Positions 54,628 to 63,324 of a stretch of DNA of 64,000 bases are shown here, piece after piece. The DNA is from Actinomycetota bacterium (GTDB lineage: Bacteria > Actinomycetota > Acidimicrobiia > Acidimicrobiales > Palsa-688), in assembly GCA_021323695.1 (NCBI GenBank), contig JAJPKN010000037.1:1-64000 (forward strand). Reading direction: 5' to 3'. The number at the start of each line of letters is the position of its first letter. Position 1 is the stretch's first letter. The position numbers were made by a program, and so were the translations under genes. The notes under the pieces are model-generated. The model was not told the DNA's origin. It ran no database searches and saw only the letters and a program-made list of their open reading frames with translations.

Positions 54628-57174
54628 TCATTCGCTGGCCACCGCAGCCAGGATGTCGAGGCGGGAAGCTCGACGGGCAGGCAGGGCGGCGGCTGCTACC
54701 CCAGCCGCGGCTGCCACCACGGCCATGGCCCCCAGCGTGGGCAGGGGAACGGACAGCACCGCGGTCGAGCCGCCCACCGACAGCACCATGACAACGCCGA
54801 ACAGTGCCCCGACGGCGAGGCCGGTGGCCGCCCCGATGAGCGAGGTCACGACCGGCTCGTAGCGCACGAGCTGGCGGACCTGGCGACGGCTGGCCCCAAC
54901 CGCTCTCAGCACCCCGAGCTCCCGGGAACGCTCGTAGATGGAAAGGACCAAGGTGTTCACCAAGCCGAACAGGGAGACGACCACAGCCAGGGCCAGCAGC
55001 ACATAGATGAGGGCCAGCAGGGACCCTACCTGGTCGGCCTGGTGGCGCTTGAACTCGGCTGCGGTCCAGGCCTGGGCCTGAGGGAACCGGCTGGCCAGGA
55101 GCCTGTCTACCGCCAGCTTGACCGAACTGGCAGTCGCGCCTCGGGCGTAGCCGACGAAGTCGACCGCGTCTGTGGGTTGCGAGAACTGCCCTTCGACCAC
55201 CCCCCGGGAGAGCGTTATGTCGTCGAGGAGGCCGGCCTGGTCCGAGACGACCCCCCGCACGACGGCGACCAGGTGGCGGCCAGAAGGGGTGAGCAGGCTC
55301 AGCCGCTGGCCGGCGACCAGGTGGTGAGCGGAGGCGAACGACCGGGTGACGATCGCGGCACCACCGCCCAGGTGGGCCATCACCGAGGCCGTGCCCACCA
55401 CCCATTTCACCCGGTACAGCCGGGCCAAGGCGGCGCCGTCGATGCCCGTCACCGTCTGGGTGCCCCGCAGGCCGGCCACCTTGGCCTCCGAGAAGGTCAC
55501 CGCGGCCACCGTGGCCACGCCGGGGACGCGGCCCAGTGCCGGTGCCAATGCCGCCGGCAGCCCGGGCCCCCCGCCCGACGACGAGGGCTCCACGACCATG
55601 TTGCCGGCGAGGTCATCGTCGAGCACCTGGTTGACGGTGGCCTGGGTGCTGGACGCCACGATGGACACGAACGTCACCAAGGCGAGCCCGACCATGAGGG
55701 CCGAAGCGGTCACCGCGGTGCGGCCGGGTTGGCGCCGGGCGTTCTCCCTGGCCATCTTGCCCGTGACCCCTCGCCAGGCGACGGTTGTGCCCAAGGCGTA
55801 CGCCAACGGGGGGACGAACCGGGGGCTGAGCAGGGCCACCCCAATGAGCAGGGCGAGAGCCCCTCCTCCTACCGCGCCAGCGCCGCCCCTTCCCGCCAGC
55901 CCCCAGCCGACCAGGGCGGCACCGCCCGCCAGGGCCGCCAGGCAGGCCGGCAGCGAGCAGCGCGCCCACCGGGTGGGCTCGAGCGGGGCCCCCTCGCGCA
56001 GGGCGGCGACCGGGGGCACCCGGGTGGCCCGGAGCGAAGGTGCCAGCCCGGCCAGGAGCGTGATGCCTACCCCGGCCAGGAGCGAGACGACGACCGTGCG
56101 GGCTTGCAGGACGGTCCCGTTGTCAGGTAGGTCGGCCCCCAAGGACTTGAACAGCTGGTCGAGGGCGGGAGCGGCCAGGAGCCCGAGGCCCAGGCCGGTG
56201 GCCGAGCCGACGAGGCCGACCAGCAGGCTCTCACCGACCATGGAGGCGAGCACCTGGGCCCGGGAGGCGCCCATGGCCCGCACCAGCCCCAGTTCGCGCG
56301 AGCGCTGGGCGACGGTGATCGAAAAAGTGTTGAGGATGATGAACGCACCGACGAACAGGGCCACATAGGCGAACACGAGCAGGAACGTCCTGAGGAAACC
56401 CAGCTGGTTGGCGGCATTGGCCGACTCGCTGGCTGCTTGCTGGCGGCCGGTCCTCACGGTGAGGTCGCTGGGCAAGGCGGCCGCCAGCCGCTCGCTCAGG
56501 GCTTGCGGGCTCACGCCGGTGGAGGCAGCGACGTCCACCTCGTCGTAACGGCCGGGCTCCCCGACCACGGCCTGGGCCTCCGGGAGGGTCAGGATAGCGA
56601 CGGCTGTGCCCCCAAAGGAGCCGGACGTGCGCAGCCGGTAGGTGCCCACCAGCCGGTAGGCCCGGGCCGTGCCCGCGCCGGCTGCCCTGATGACGTCCCC
56701 TAGGTGGAGGCCATCTCGCTCGAAGCTCATCTGGTCCAAGTCGGCTTGGCCAGGGGCCTCAGGCCGGTGCCCTTTCACCATCACGGTGGCATTGAACGGT
56801 GCGGGCAGGGCGGACGCGACCAGCCCGGGCCCGAAGGTGGTGAGCGAGCGACCGGAGGGGCCGGTCAAAGTTGCCGTGCCGAAGATGGCGCCGGCGGCCT
56901 CGGCTACGCCCGGCACGCGGCGCACCCGGGCCAGGACTTGGCCGGTTATGGGGGAAAGTTGCGGGCCGTTGTCCCCGCCGAGGACGCTCCGGGGAGAGAC
57001 GACCGCGGCGATGCCGGAGTTCGTCGTGGCGAAGATGCTGGCGAAAGAGGCATTGATCGTGTCTGTGAGCACGTAGGCGCCGGCCATCAGGGCCACGCCC
57101 AGGGCCACCGCGCTCGCCGTCAGCGCGACCCGCAGCCTGCGGGACACGAAACCGGCCAACATGGCGCGCAGCAT
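54628..57174 (-). CDS. ABC transporter permease, duplicated FtsX/MacB type
   Basis: An 848-residue permease with two FtsX domains. An N-terminal membrane helix (about 18-40) precedes an extracytoplasmic domain and three helices (about 265-390) with SRELGLVRAMGASRAQV; the same pattern is repeated after residue 480, ending with SRELGVLRAVGASRRQV. Such permeases work with MacB-like ATPases in lipoprotein, peptide or envelope export. The ATG overlaps the ATPase stop (TGATG), so the two subunits are coupled. Confidence 0.87.
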   Translation of the reverse strand: MLRAMLAGFVSRRLRVALTASAVALGVALMAGAYVLTDTINASFASIFATTNSGIAAVVSPRSVLGGDNGPQLSPITGQVLARVRRVPGVAEAAGAIFGTATLTGPSGRSLTTFGPGLVASALPAPFNATVMVKGHRPEAPGQADLDQMSFERDGLHLGDVIRAAGAGTARAYRLVGTYRLRTSGSFGGTAVAILTLPEAQAVVGEPGRYDEVDVAASTGVSPQALSERLAAALPSDLTVRTGRQQAASESANAANQLGFLRTFLLVFAYVALFVGAFIILNTFSITVAQRSRELGLVRAMGASRAQVLASMVGESLLVGLVGSATGLGLGLLAAPALDQLFKSLGADLPDNGTVLQARTVVVSLLAGVGITLLAGLAPSLRATRVPPVAALREGAPLEPTRWARCSLPACLAALAGGAALVGWGLAGRGGAGAVGGGALALLIGVALLSPRFVPPLAYALGTTVAWRGVTGKMARENARRQPGRTAVTASALMVGLALVTFVSIVASSTQATVNQVLDDDLAGNMVVEPSSSGGGPGLPAALAPALGRVPGVATVAAVTFSEAKVAGLRGTQTVTGIDGAALARLYRVKWVVGTASVMAHLGGGAAIVTRSFASAHHLVAGQRLSLLTPSGRHLVAVVRGVVSDQAGLLDDITLSRGVVEGQFSQPTDAVDFVGYARGATASSVKLAVDRLLASRFPQAQAWTAAEFKRHQADQVGSLLALIYVLLALAVVVSLFGLVNTLVLSIYERSRELGVLRAVGASRRQVRQLVRYEPVVTSLIGAATGLAVGALFGVVMVLSVGGSTAVLSVPLPTLGAMAVVAAAAGVAAAALPARRASRLDILAAVASE

Positions 57175-57950
57175 CAGCAAGCCTCCTTCAGCAGGTTGAG
57201 GATCTCCTCCGGGCTGCCCGCGGCACCGTCGTGGACGATGTGCCCGTCGGACAGCAGCACCAGCCGGTCGGCGAACGAAGCCGCATGCGCGTCGTGGGTG
57301 ACCATGACGACCGTTTGCCCCAGTTCGTCGACCGCTTGGCGGAGCAGGCCGAGGACTTGAGCCGAAGCCTTGGAGTCGAGGTTGCCCGTCGGTTCGTCGG
57401 CGAAGACCACCGCGGGCCGGCCGAGCAATGCCCTCGCCACCGCCACCCGCTGCTGCTGGCCGCCCGAGAGCTGGGCGGGGCGGTGCGAGAGCCGGTCGGC
57501 GATGCCCATGGCTGCCACCAACTGGCCGAACCAGGCCGGGTCGGGCCGCCGGTGGGCTATGGACAGCGGGAGCAGCACGTTGTCCCGGGCGTCAAGTACG
57601 GGCAGGAGGTTGAACGACTGGAAAATGAAGCCCACCTTTTCCCTGCGGAGCCGGGTCAGCCGGCGGTCGTCCAGGGTGGTGAGGTCCACGCCGTCCAAGA
57701 AGACCCGGCCCCCGGTGGGCCGGTCCAGGCCGGCCAGCAGGTGCATGAGGGTGGACTTGCCCGAGCCCGAGGGGCCCATTATGGCGGTGAACCGGCCTGG
57801 CCAGATGTCGAGGTCTATGTCCTCCAAGGCCACGACGGCGGCTTCGCCCGAGCCGTAGGTCTTGCGGGCGCCCCGAGCGGCAGCTATGGGGGTGCTTTGG
57901 CCAGTTGTGCTGCCGGACGCGACTGGCCAGCTGGAAGTGAAAGTGCCCAT
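57174..57950 (-). CDS. ABC transporter ATP-binding protein, LolD/MacB type
   Basis: A 258-residue ATPase. Walker [10 protein letters not shown] spans 59-67 with K65, the signature LSGGQ is at 161-165, and Walker B ends in FADEPT near 188. The LolD/MacB group is recognised from [10 protein letters not shown] and [12 protein letters not shown] at 57950 adds about 20 unconserved residues before the domain. It powers the FtsX permease encoded next. Confidence 0.9.
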   Translation of the reverse strand: MGTFTSSWPVASGSTTGQSTPIAAARGARKTYGSGEAAVVALEDIDLDIWPGRFTAIMGPSGSGKSTLMHLLAGLDRPTGGRVFLDGVDLTTLDDRRLTRLRREKVGFIFQSFNLLPVLDARDNVLLPLSIAHRRPDPAWFGQLVAAMGIADRLSHRPAQLSGGQQQRVAVARALLGRPAVVFADEPTGNLDSKASAQVLGLLRQAVDELGQTVVMVTHDAHAASFADRLVLLSDGHIVHDGAAGSPEEILNLLKEAC

Positions 57951-58060
57951 GGCATTGATGATCTCGCCTCGGGGGCCCGGCCGGGATCGGGGATCACCCT
58001 GAGCGTGCCCCCATTTGCCCTGGCGGCAAGCCAGGGCCGGTGGTAGGGCCGGCTCTGCTG

Positions 58061-58082
58061 TCACGTTGTCGTCACGTTGTCG
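58061..58082. repeat. 11-bp direct repeat in a divergent promoter region
   Basis: Two identical 11-base units (TCACGTTGTCG) lie immediately before a TAAGGT -10-like hexamer (58083-58088) for the methyltransferase gene. Tandem 11-base spacing is typical of binding sites for OmpR/PhoP-type response regulators. No regulator is encoded adjacent. Confidence 0.5.
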
Positions 58083-58107
58083 TAAGGTCCGCCGGGGAGG
58101 ATAAGTC

Positions 58108-58905
58108 GTGATGGCTGGTCTGGCCCCGCCTGTGCCCCAACCCGGCGCATTGGACGTGGAGGCGAGCTCACCGGGCACTCCCAGCCCCCCCTTGGTTGCA
58201 CCGCGACCGAAGTTGGGCCATGGGCGCGCCCGGCGGCTGTGGGACCATCGGGCCTCGACCTGGGACCACGCCGGGGCTGCCGGCTTGGCCGCGGTGGTCC
58301 AAGCCGTCCTGGCCAAGTCCGAGGCCCGGCCAGGCCTCAAGGTGGTGGACCTGGGGTCCGGCACTGGCAGCCTGAGCCTTCCTCTGGCCCGCTCGGGTGC
58401 CTGGGTGGTCGCCGTCGACTTGAGCCCGGCCATGCTGGCCCTTTTGCGCCACAAGGCTGAGGCCCATGGCCTGGGCCGCGTCCACACGGTGGCCGCGCCT
58501 CTGGAACGCTTCGAGCTGCCTGCCTCCAGTGTCGACCTGGTGGTGTCCAATTACGCCTTGCACCACCTGAAAGACGCCGAAAAGGAGGCGTTGGTGCGGC
58601 GGGCAGCCCAGTGGCTCAAGCCAGGTGGCCGCCTGGTCGTGGGTGACATGATGTTCGGGCGGGGGGCCAGCGCCAGGGACAGGTCCATCATCGCCTCCAA
58701 GGTGGCGGTCTTGGCCGCCCGAGGCCCCGGCGGGTGGTGGCGGTTGGCCAAGAACCTGTTGCGCTTCAGCCTCCGGTTGCACGAACGGCCCGTCAGCACC
58801 GCCACCTGGGAGCGCTATTTCCGTTCCGCCGGCTTGACGGACGTCTCGGTTACCCCCGTCGTGGCCGAGGCGGCGGTCGCCTTCGGGGTCAAGCCGCTCG
58901 CCTGA
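58108..58905 (+). CDS. Class I SAM-dependent methyltransferase
   Basis: A 265-residue methyltransferase. About 40 Pro-rich residues precede the Rossmann fold with motif I VVDLGSGTGSLSLPL near 77-91. LDLVVSNYALHHL-type motif IV and WLKPGGRLVVGD follow, as in the UbiE/Methyltransf_11 group. The substrate is unknown. GGAGG upstream serves GTG at 58108 (seven bases) or ATG at 58111. It is divergent from the ABC exporter. Confidence 0.82.
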   Translation: MMAGLAPPVPQPGALDVEASSPGTPSPPLVAPRPKLGHGRARRLWDHRASTWDHAGAAGLAAVVQAVLAKSEARPGLKVVDLGSGTGSLSLPLARSGAWVVAVDLSPAMLALLRHKAEAHGLGRVHTVAAPLERFELPASSVDLVVSNYALHHLKDAEKEALVRRAAQWLKPGGRLVVGDMMFGRGASARDRSIIASKVAVLAARGPGGWWRLAKNLLRFSLRLHERPVSTATWERYFRSAGLTDVSVTPVVAEAAVAFGVKPLA

Positions 58906-59051
58906 GGGGCCGCCCGGCCTGTCGCTTGCCAGCCGCGGGGACGAAGAGCCGTAGCGCCGCCAGGCTGGCCCAGCCGGCAGGGGCGGCCCGGGGACGCCCG
59001 CTCACCGGGCCAGCCCCGCTCACCAGGCCGGCAGACGCGGGCGGGACAGGG

Positions 59052-59133
59052 TGGGCGCGGAGGGGGTCGAACCCTCATGCCCGAAGGCAGCAGGGTTTAA
59101 GCCCGCTGTGTCTACCGGTTCCACCACGCGCCC
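59052..59133 (-). tRNA. tRNA-Leu (anticodon TAA)
   Basis: An 82-base class II tRNA. Acceptor arms GGGCGCG/CGCGCCC pair perfectly, the anticodon stem GCGGG/CCTGC encloses CTTAAAC with anticodon TAA, a 13-base variable arm has TGCC/GGCA pairing, and the T arm GAGGG/CCCTC encloses TTCGACC. CCA is not encoded. Confidence 0.94.
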
Positions 59134-59277
59134 ATGTGCGAGCCGAACAGGGCCAGTCTAGGTTGCAGCCAACAGGCCGTACGCACCCATCGTCTGGCCC
59201 CTGGGCCCCTTGAGGCTGGCCCCGGTCTCCTCGAGGCGGTGGCGAGCCGGGCCAGGCGCCCGGTGCTGGGGCCGTGG

Positions 59278-60219
59278 TCAGAAGTCCACGGTTACCCGCT
59301 CGCCCCGGTGGCGCTCTTCCCGCTGGGCCAGCTCCACCAGCTGGCGGCGGTCCGCCTCCAGGCGCGGGGGCGGCACCAGGCTGCGGGGCCACAGGTGCTT
59401 GTGGAGGACGACGTTCAGCTCGGCGCAGTACACGGTCAGGCGGGCAGCCAGGTACAAGAAGCCCAGGGCCCCGATCACCGTCCCGATGGAGCCGTACAGC
59501 GCGCTGGCATGGGCCACCTGATGGTGCACCAGGTTGACGCCCACGGTCTGGAGAGCCTGCCAGGACGCGGCAGCCAAGGCGGCCCCAGGGACCAGGTCGC
59601 GCCAGGCGGCGGAGCGAGGGGAGAGGATCTTGAACGAGGCCTCGTACAGCCCGATGTTGAGGACGCTGGACGGTAGCGCAGCCAGGACGGAGCCTCCCGG
59701 TCCCCAGTCGAGCACCGACCCGAAGGTCGTGACCCACGTGGTGAGCACGGTGCCGAGCCCTACGAAGCCGAACAGCAGCGCGCTGCGGGCGAGCCCGGGC
59801 AGGAACCCTGGTCGCTGGTAGCCTTTCACGTTCCACATCTCGAACATGGCGAACTGGAGGGCCTGGCTGACCCCCTGGGCCCCCCACAGGAGGGCCAGCC
59901 CGCCCAAGACGATGGCCAGGACGTTGCCGTGCAGGACGTGGCCGCGCAGCGTCTCGCCGACCACCGGGAAACTGCCCAGCGTCCCGTTGGCCAGGCGGTC
60001 CTTGAGCGCCGGGTGGGAGGCCAGCAGGTAGCTGAAGATGGTGAGCAGCACCAACAGGCAGGGGAACAGCGACAGGAACCCGTAGTAGGCGATGAGAGCG
60101 GCCAGGTGGCCTCCCCGGTCGTCGCTGTACTTTTTCTGGACGGCCCACAGCACGGCCGGCACCCTGTGCCGTTGCTGGAACCCGTCCAGGCTGTGGAGCA
60201 GGCGTTCAACCCGGCCCAT
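59278..60219 (-). CDS. YihY/BrkB-family membrane protein
   Basis: A 313-residue protein with about six membrane segments. The YihY/virulence factor BrkB family is recognised from AALIAYYGFLSLFPCLLVL, GNVLAIVLGGLALLWGAQG and GSIGTVIGALGFLYLAA. The molecular role is not established; it is not RNase BN, as once annotated. GGAGG lies eight bases before ATG at 60219. It is divergent from the next gene. Confidence 0.88.
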   Translation of the reverse strand: MGRVERLLHSLDGFQQRHRVPAVLWAVQKKYSDDRGGHLAALIAYYGFLSLFPCLLVLLTIFSYLLASHPALKDRLANGTLGSFPVVGETLRGHVLHGNVLAIVLGGLALLWGAQGVSQALQFAMFEMWNVKGYQRPGFLPGLARSALLFGFVGLGTVLTTWVTTFGSVLDWGPGGSVLAALPSSVLNIGLYEASFKILSPRSAAWRDLVPGAALAAASWQALQTVGVNLVHHQVAHASALYGSIGTVIGALGFLYLAARLTVYCAELNVVLHKHLWPRSLVPPPRLEADRRQLVELAQREERHRGERVTVDF

Positions 60220-60258
60220 GCCGGCCCCCTCCCCGTGGGCACAGCCGCATAGGCCTGG

Positions 60259-60264
60259 TAGCGT
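60259..60264 (+). promoter_or_regulatory. Leaderless-type -10 box (TAGCGT)
   Basis: TAGCGT is followed by eight bases and GTG at 60273 of the DMT-like gene. Confidence 0.5.
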
Positions 60265-60272
60265 AGGCCAAC

Positions 60273-61160
60273 GTGGCAGTCATTGCCGCGCTGGCGGCGG
60301 CCGTGTTCTACGCGCTGGCCTCCGTCCTCCAGCAGCGGGAGGCCGAGCGGCAACCAGGTGCCCACGCGTTGCGGTTCCGTCTCCTGGCCCGCCTGGCCCG
60401 GCGGCCCCAATGGCTGGCCGGCTTGGCCAGCGACATCAGCGGCTATGCCCTGCAGTGGTTGGCCCTGACCGTGGGCTCGCTCGTGGTCGTGCAGCCACTA
60501 CTTGTGTCAGGCCTGCTCTTCGCCCTTCCCATGAAGGCTCGCCTGTCCAACTACAGCATGCGTAGCTGGGACTGGACCGGAGCGGTCTTGACCACCTGCG
60601 GCCTGGGTGGCTTCCTGGCGGTGAGCGACCCTGCCCCTGGTCACCCCAATGTGGCCCCCTTGACCTGGGCCGTGGTGCTCGGGTCGGGGGGCATCCTTGC
60701 GGTTGCCTTGGTGGGGGTCGCGCGCGAGGCCAGCCCGAAGTGGCGGGGGATGGCTTACGGCACGGCCGGGGGCATCGTCTACGGAGAGTGCGCGGCGTTG
60801 ACCAAGGCCTGCGCCCACTTGCTGTCGCGAGGGGTCGTCCCGCTGGTGGAAAGTTGGCAGCTCTACTTGCTCTTGGGCGGGGGCGCGGCCGGCATGGTCC
60901 TCGCCATGAGCGCCTTCCAAGCCGGCCCCCTGGACGCTTCCTTGCCTCCTTTGTCGGCCACCGACCCGGTGGTGAGCGTGCTGATCGGTGCGGTTGGCTT
61001 CGGCGAAGCTCTGCGGGTTGGCCCCGTCTTCACCACTGTCGAAGCGCTCTCGCTGGCTCTCATGGTCACTGGGATCTTCCTTTTGGGGCACACCGATGCC
61101 GTCAAGTTGGCCCAGCGGGAGCACTTCCAGCTGGTGGGCCAGGGCCAGGCAGTCCCCTAG
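60273..61160 (+). CDS. DMT-superfamily (EamA-like) membrane protein
   Basis: A 295-residue polytopic protein with nine to ten membrane segments, beginning AALAAAVFYALASVLQQREA as in the actinobacterial DMT-family proteins. The second half repeats the helical pattern (GGAAGMVLAMSAFQAGPLDASLP). Transport of a small metabolite is inferred from the family; no substrate is evident. GTG at 60273 follows the TAGCGT box. Confidence 0.8.
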   Translation: MAVIAALAAAVFYALASVLQQREAERQPGAHALRFRLLARLARRPQWLAGLASDISGYALQWLALTVGSLVVVQPLLVSGLLFALPMKARLSNYSMRSWDWTGAVLTTCGLGGFLAVSDPAPGHPNVAPLTWAVVLGSGGILAVALVGVAREASPKWRGMAYGTAGGIVYGECAALTKACAHLLSRGVVPLVESWQLYLLLGGGAAGMVLAMSAFQAGPLDASLPPLSATDPVVSVLIGAVGFGEALRVGPVFTTVEALSLALMVTGIFLLGHTDAVKLAQREHFQLVGQGQAVP

Positions 61161-61289
61161 CCTGGCGCCACACGCCAGCCGACGGCCACCCTGGGCCGCT
61201 GTGGCCCACCTGGCCCCCGCCTCCCATGTGCCTGCCAGCACGGTGCTGGCCAGTGACAGGGGCTGAGCCCTCCGTGGCCGAGGCCCCTC

Positions 61290-61295
61290 TACGAT
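61290..61295 (+). promoter_or_regulatory. Leaderless-type -10 box (TACGAT)
   Basis: TACGAT is followed by nine bases and GTG at 61305 of the ArsB/SLC13-like transporter gene. Confidence 0.45.
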
Positions 61296-61304
61296 CGAGG
61301 CATT

Positions 61305-62576
61305 GTGCCCAATGCCGCGGCCGAGGCGCTGGCGGTCATGCTCTTGGCCGTGACCCTGGTGGGTGCCGTCGTGCGCCCGCGTGGCCTGCCCGAGGCGGTG
61401 GTGGCAGTACCGGCGGCCGCCGTGGTCCTGCTCTCCGGCGTGCTGCGCATCGACCAGGCCCGTTCCGTCGCTACCTCGCTCGCCCCCACCCTCGGCTTCC
61501 TGGCTGCCGTCCTGGTACTGGCTGACCTCTGCGACCGCTACGGCTTGTTCGACGCGGCCGGCCTGCGCATGGCGGTGCTGGGCGGGCCCCGCCCGGTGAG
61601 GTTGCTGGCGGCAGTGTTCTTGGTCGCCAGCGTGGTGACGACCGTGCTCAGCCTGGACGCCACGGTAGTGCTGCTCACGCCGGTTGTCCTGGCCACCGTG
61701 GCCCGCCTGCGCGTCCGGGGCAAGCCCCATGTCTACGCCTGCACTCACCTGGCCAACTCCGCCTCGCTCCTGTTGCCCGTGTCCAACCTGACGAACCTCC
61801 TCGCCTTGCGCGCCAGCGGCCTTTCCTTCTCCCGCTTCGGGGCGACCATGGCCCTGCCTTGGCTGGTCGCCATCTTCGGGGAGTGGGTTGTCCTACGCAG
61901 TTACTTCGCTGGCGACCTGGTGGGCCAGGGGGAGGCCGTTGCGGCTTGCCCTCAGGGGGCAAGCCGGGGGCTCGACAACCATGCATTGTTCGCGTCGGGA
62001 GTTGTCCTGTTGACACTGGCCGGGTTCTTCGTCGCCTCCGCCTTTGGCGTTGCACCCGCCTTTGCCGCCTTGGGCGGCGTGGTGCTGCTCGGCGTGCCGG
62101 CCCTGGTTGGCCGCCGGGTGACCCTGGGGGGGCTAGGAGCAGCCATCGACCTGCCGTTCCTAGCTTTCGTGCTCGCTCTCGGTGTGGTCGTGGAGGCAGT
62201 CTCGGTGCACGGGCTGGGGAAGTTGGTAGCCGGTCTGTTGCCGGGCAGCGAGTCCTTGGGCAGCCTCCTTGCCATGGCTGCCTTGGCCGCCTTGCTCGCC
62301 AACCTGATCAACAACCTCCCGGCGGTGCTGTTGCTGGCCCCGGCGGCTTCGGCAGTTGGCCCCGGCGCCGTGCTGGCCGTCCTGATCGGCGTCAACACGG
62401 GGCCCAACCTGACCTACACCGGCTCCTTGGCCACCCTGCTGTGGCGGCGGGCCTTGCACCGGGAAGGGCAGGAGCCGACCATTTCCGAGTTCACCCGCCT
62501 GGGTGCCCTGAGCGTGCCGGTGGTGCTTGTGGCTGCCACCACCGCCTTGTGGCTGGCCCTACGCCTCCTGCCCTAG
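61305..62576 (+). CDS. ArsB/SLC13-type ion transporter
   Basis: A 423-residue protein with about eleven membrane segments. It matches the ion-transporter superfamily of ArsB and SLC13: LSLDATVVLLTPVVLATVARL in the first half and LLANLINNLPAVLLLAP in the second, each with the conserved Asn/Asp-Pro-type re-entrant features. It could export arsenite or transport a carboxylate or other anion; no ars gene is nearby. The TAG stop lies inside the 25-base tandem repeat. Confidence 0.82.
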   Translation: MPNAAAEALAVMLLAVTLVGAVVRPRGLPEAVVAVPAAAVVLLSGVLRIDQARSVATSLAPTLGFLAAVLVLADLCDRYGLFDAAGLRMAVLGGPRPVRLLAAVFLVASVVTTVLSLDATVVLLTPVVLATVARLRVRGKPHVYACTHLANSASLLLPVSNLTNLLALRASGLSFSRFGATMALPWLVAIFGEWVVLRSYFAGDLVGQGEAVAACPQGASRGLDNHALFASGVVLLTLAGFFVASAFGVAPAFAALGGVVLLGVPALVGRRVTLGGLGAAIDLPFLAFVLALGVVVEAVSVHGLGKLVAGLLPGSESLGSLLAMAALAALLANLINNLPAVLLLAPAASAVGPGAVLAVLIGVNTGPNLTYTGSLATLLWRRALHREGQEPTISEFTRLGALSVPVVLVAATTALWLALRLLP

Positions 62577-62647
62577 CCGGCCCGGTCGGCCTCCTGCCTA
62601 GCTGGCTCCGTCGGCCTCCTGCCTAGCTGGCCCCGTCAGCCTACGGC
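62573..62647. repeat. 25-bp tandem repeat, three copies
   Basis: Units at 62573-62597, 62598-62622 and 62623-62647 are about 85-90 percent identical to each other. Each starts with CTAG, so the transporter's TAG stop is present in every copy. The array fills the gap to the next gene. Confidence 0.8.
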
Positions 62648-62692
62648 CTTAGCCAGCCCTGGTCAGCCCGCCATGTGCAAGGATGCGTGCTG

Positions 62693-63268
62693 GTGCGAGT
62701 CGTCGTCTGGCTCGTGGAGGGCACGTGGGCGGCTTGCGTGGACGCGGCTGCCAACCGCCTGGGTGGGCTGGCCGGCGCCCAGGTTACGTTGCTGTACGTG
62801 ACGCCTTCCGAGGTCGAGGAGGCGGCCGAGGCGGCCGCGGCCGGGTTGCTCGGGCGCGCCTGGCATGGCCACCACCATCGGGGCTCAGCGGCCGAAAGGG
62901 CAGTGCAACAAGCCGAAGAAGCCATGGAGCAGGAGGCGTCGGGCATCCTCGGAGCAGCCGCCTCCAGGCTGGCTGGCTGCCGTCCCGAGCTCGTCCACCG
63001 GCGCGGGCGCCCAGAGCGGGAGGTTGTCGACGCCTGCACCGGGGCCGACCTGCTGGTCGTGGCGCGCGACGGCGACCGTTCCCGGCTCGGCCCCCACAGC
63101 TTCGGCCACGCCACCCGTTTCGTGGTGGACCACGCCCCCTGCGACGTGCTGGTCGTCTGGCCGGGCGAGCCTCCGGGGACCGGCTCCCTGCCGCCGCCCC
63201 GGCCGCCAGGACCGCCTCCCCCGCCACCGGGCCACGGCCCCCGCCGGCCACCTCCGCCAGGCCGTTGA
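62693..63268 (+). CDS. Universal stress protein family (UspA-like)
   Basis: A 191-residue single-domain UspA-like protein. The N-terminal strand VRVVVWLVEGT and the C-terminal GADLLVVARDGDRSRLGPHSFGHATRFVVDHAPCDVLVV give the family fold and the usual G-(x9)-G-(S/T) nucleotide-loop region in a slightly altered form (GPHSFGHAT). A His-rich insert (HGHHHRGS) and a Pro-rich tail of 30 residues are unusual. GTG at 62693 has AAGGA upstream; GTG at 62675 and 62687 are also in frame. Confidence 0.75.
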   Translation: MRVVVWLVEGTWAACVDAAANRLGGLAGAQVTLLYVTPSEVEEAAEAAAAGLLGRAWHGHHHRGSAAERAVQQAEEAMEQEASGILGAAASRLAGCRPELVHRRGRPEREVVDACTGADLLVVARDGDRSRLGPHSFGHATRFVVDHAPCDVLVVWPGEPPGTGSLPPPRPPGPPPPPPGHGPRRPPPPGR

Positions 63269-63324
63269 GCCGGGCCGCCCGCAGACCGCCGCAGCCACCG
63301 GCCGCAGAGGCCTCGGCAGCCGGG

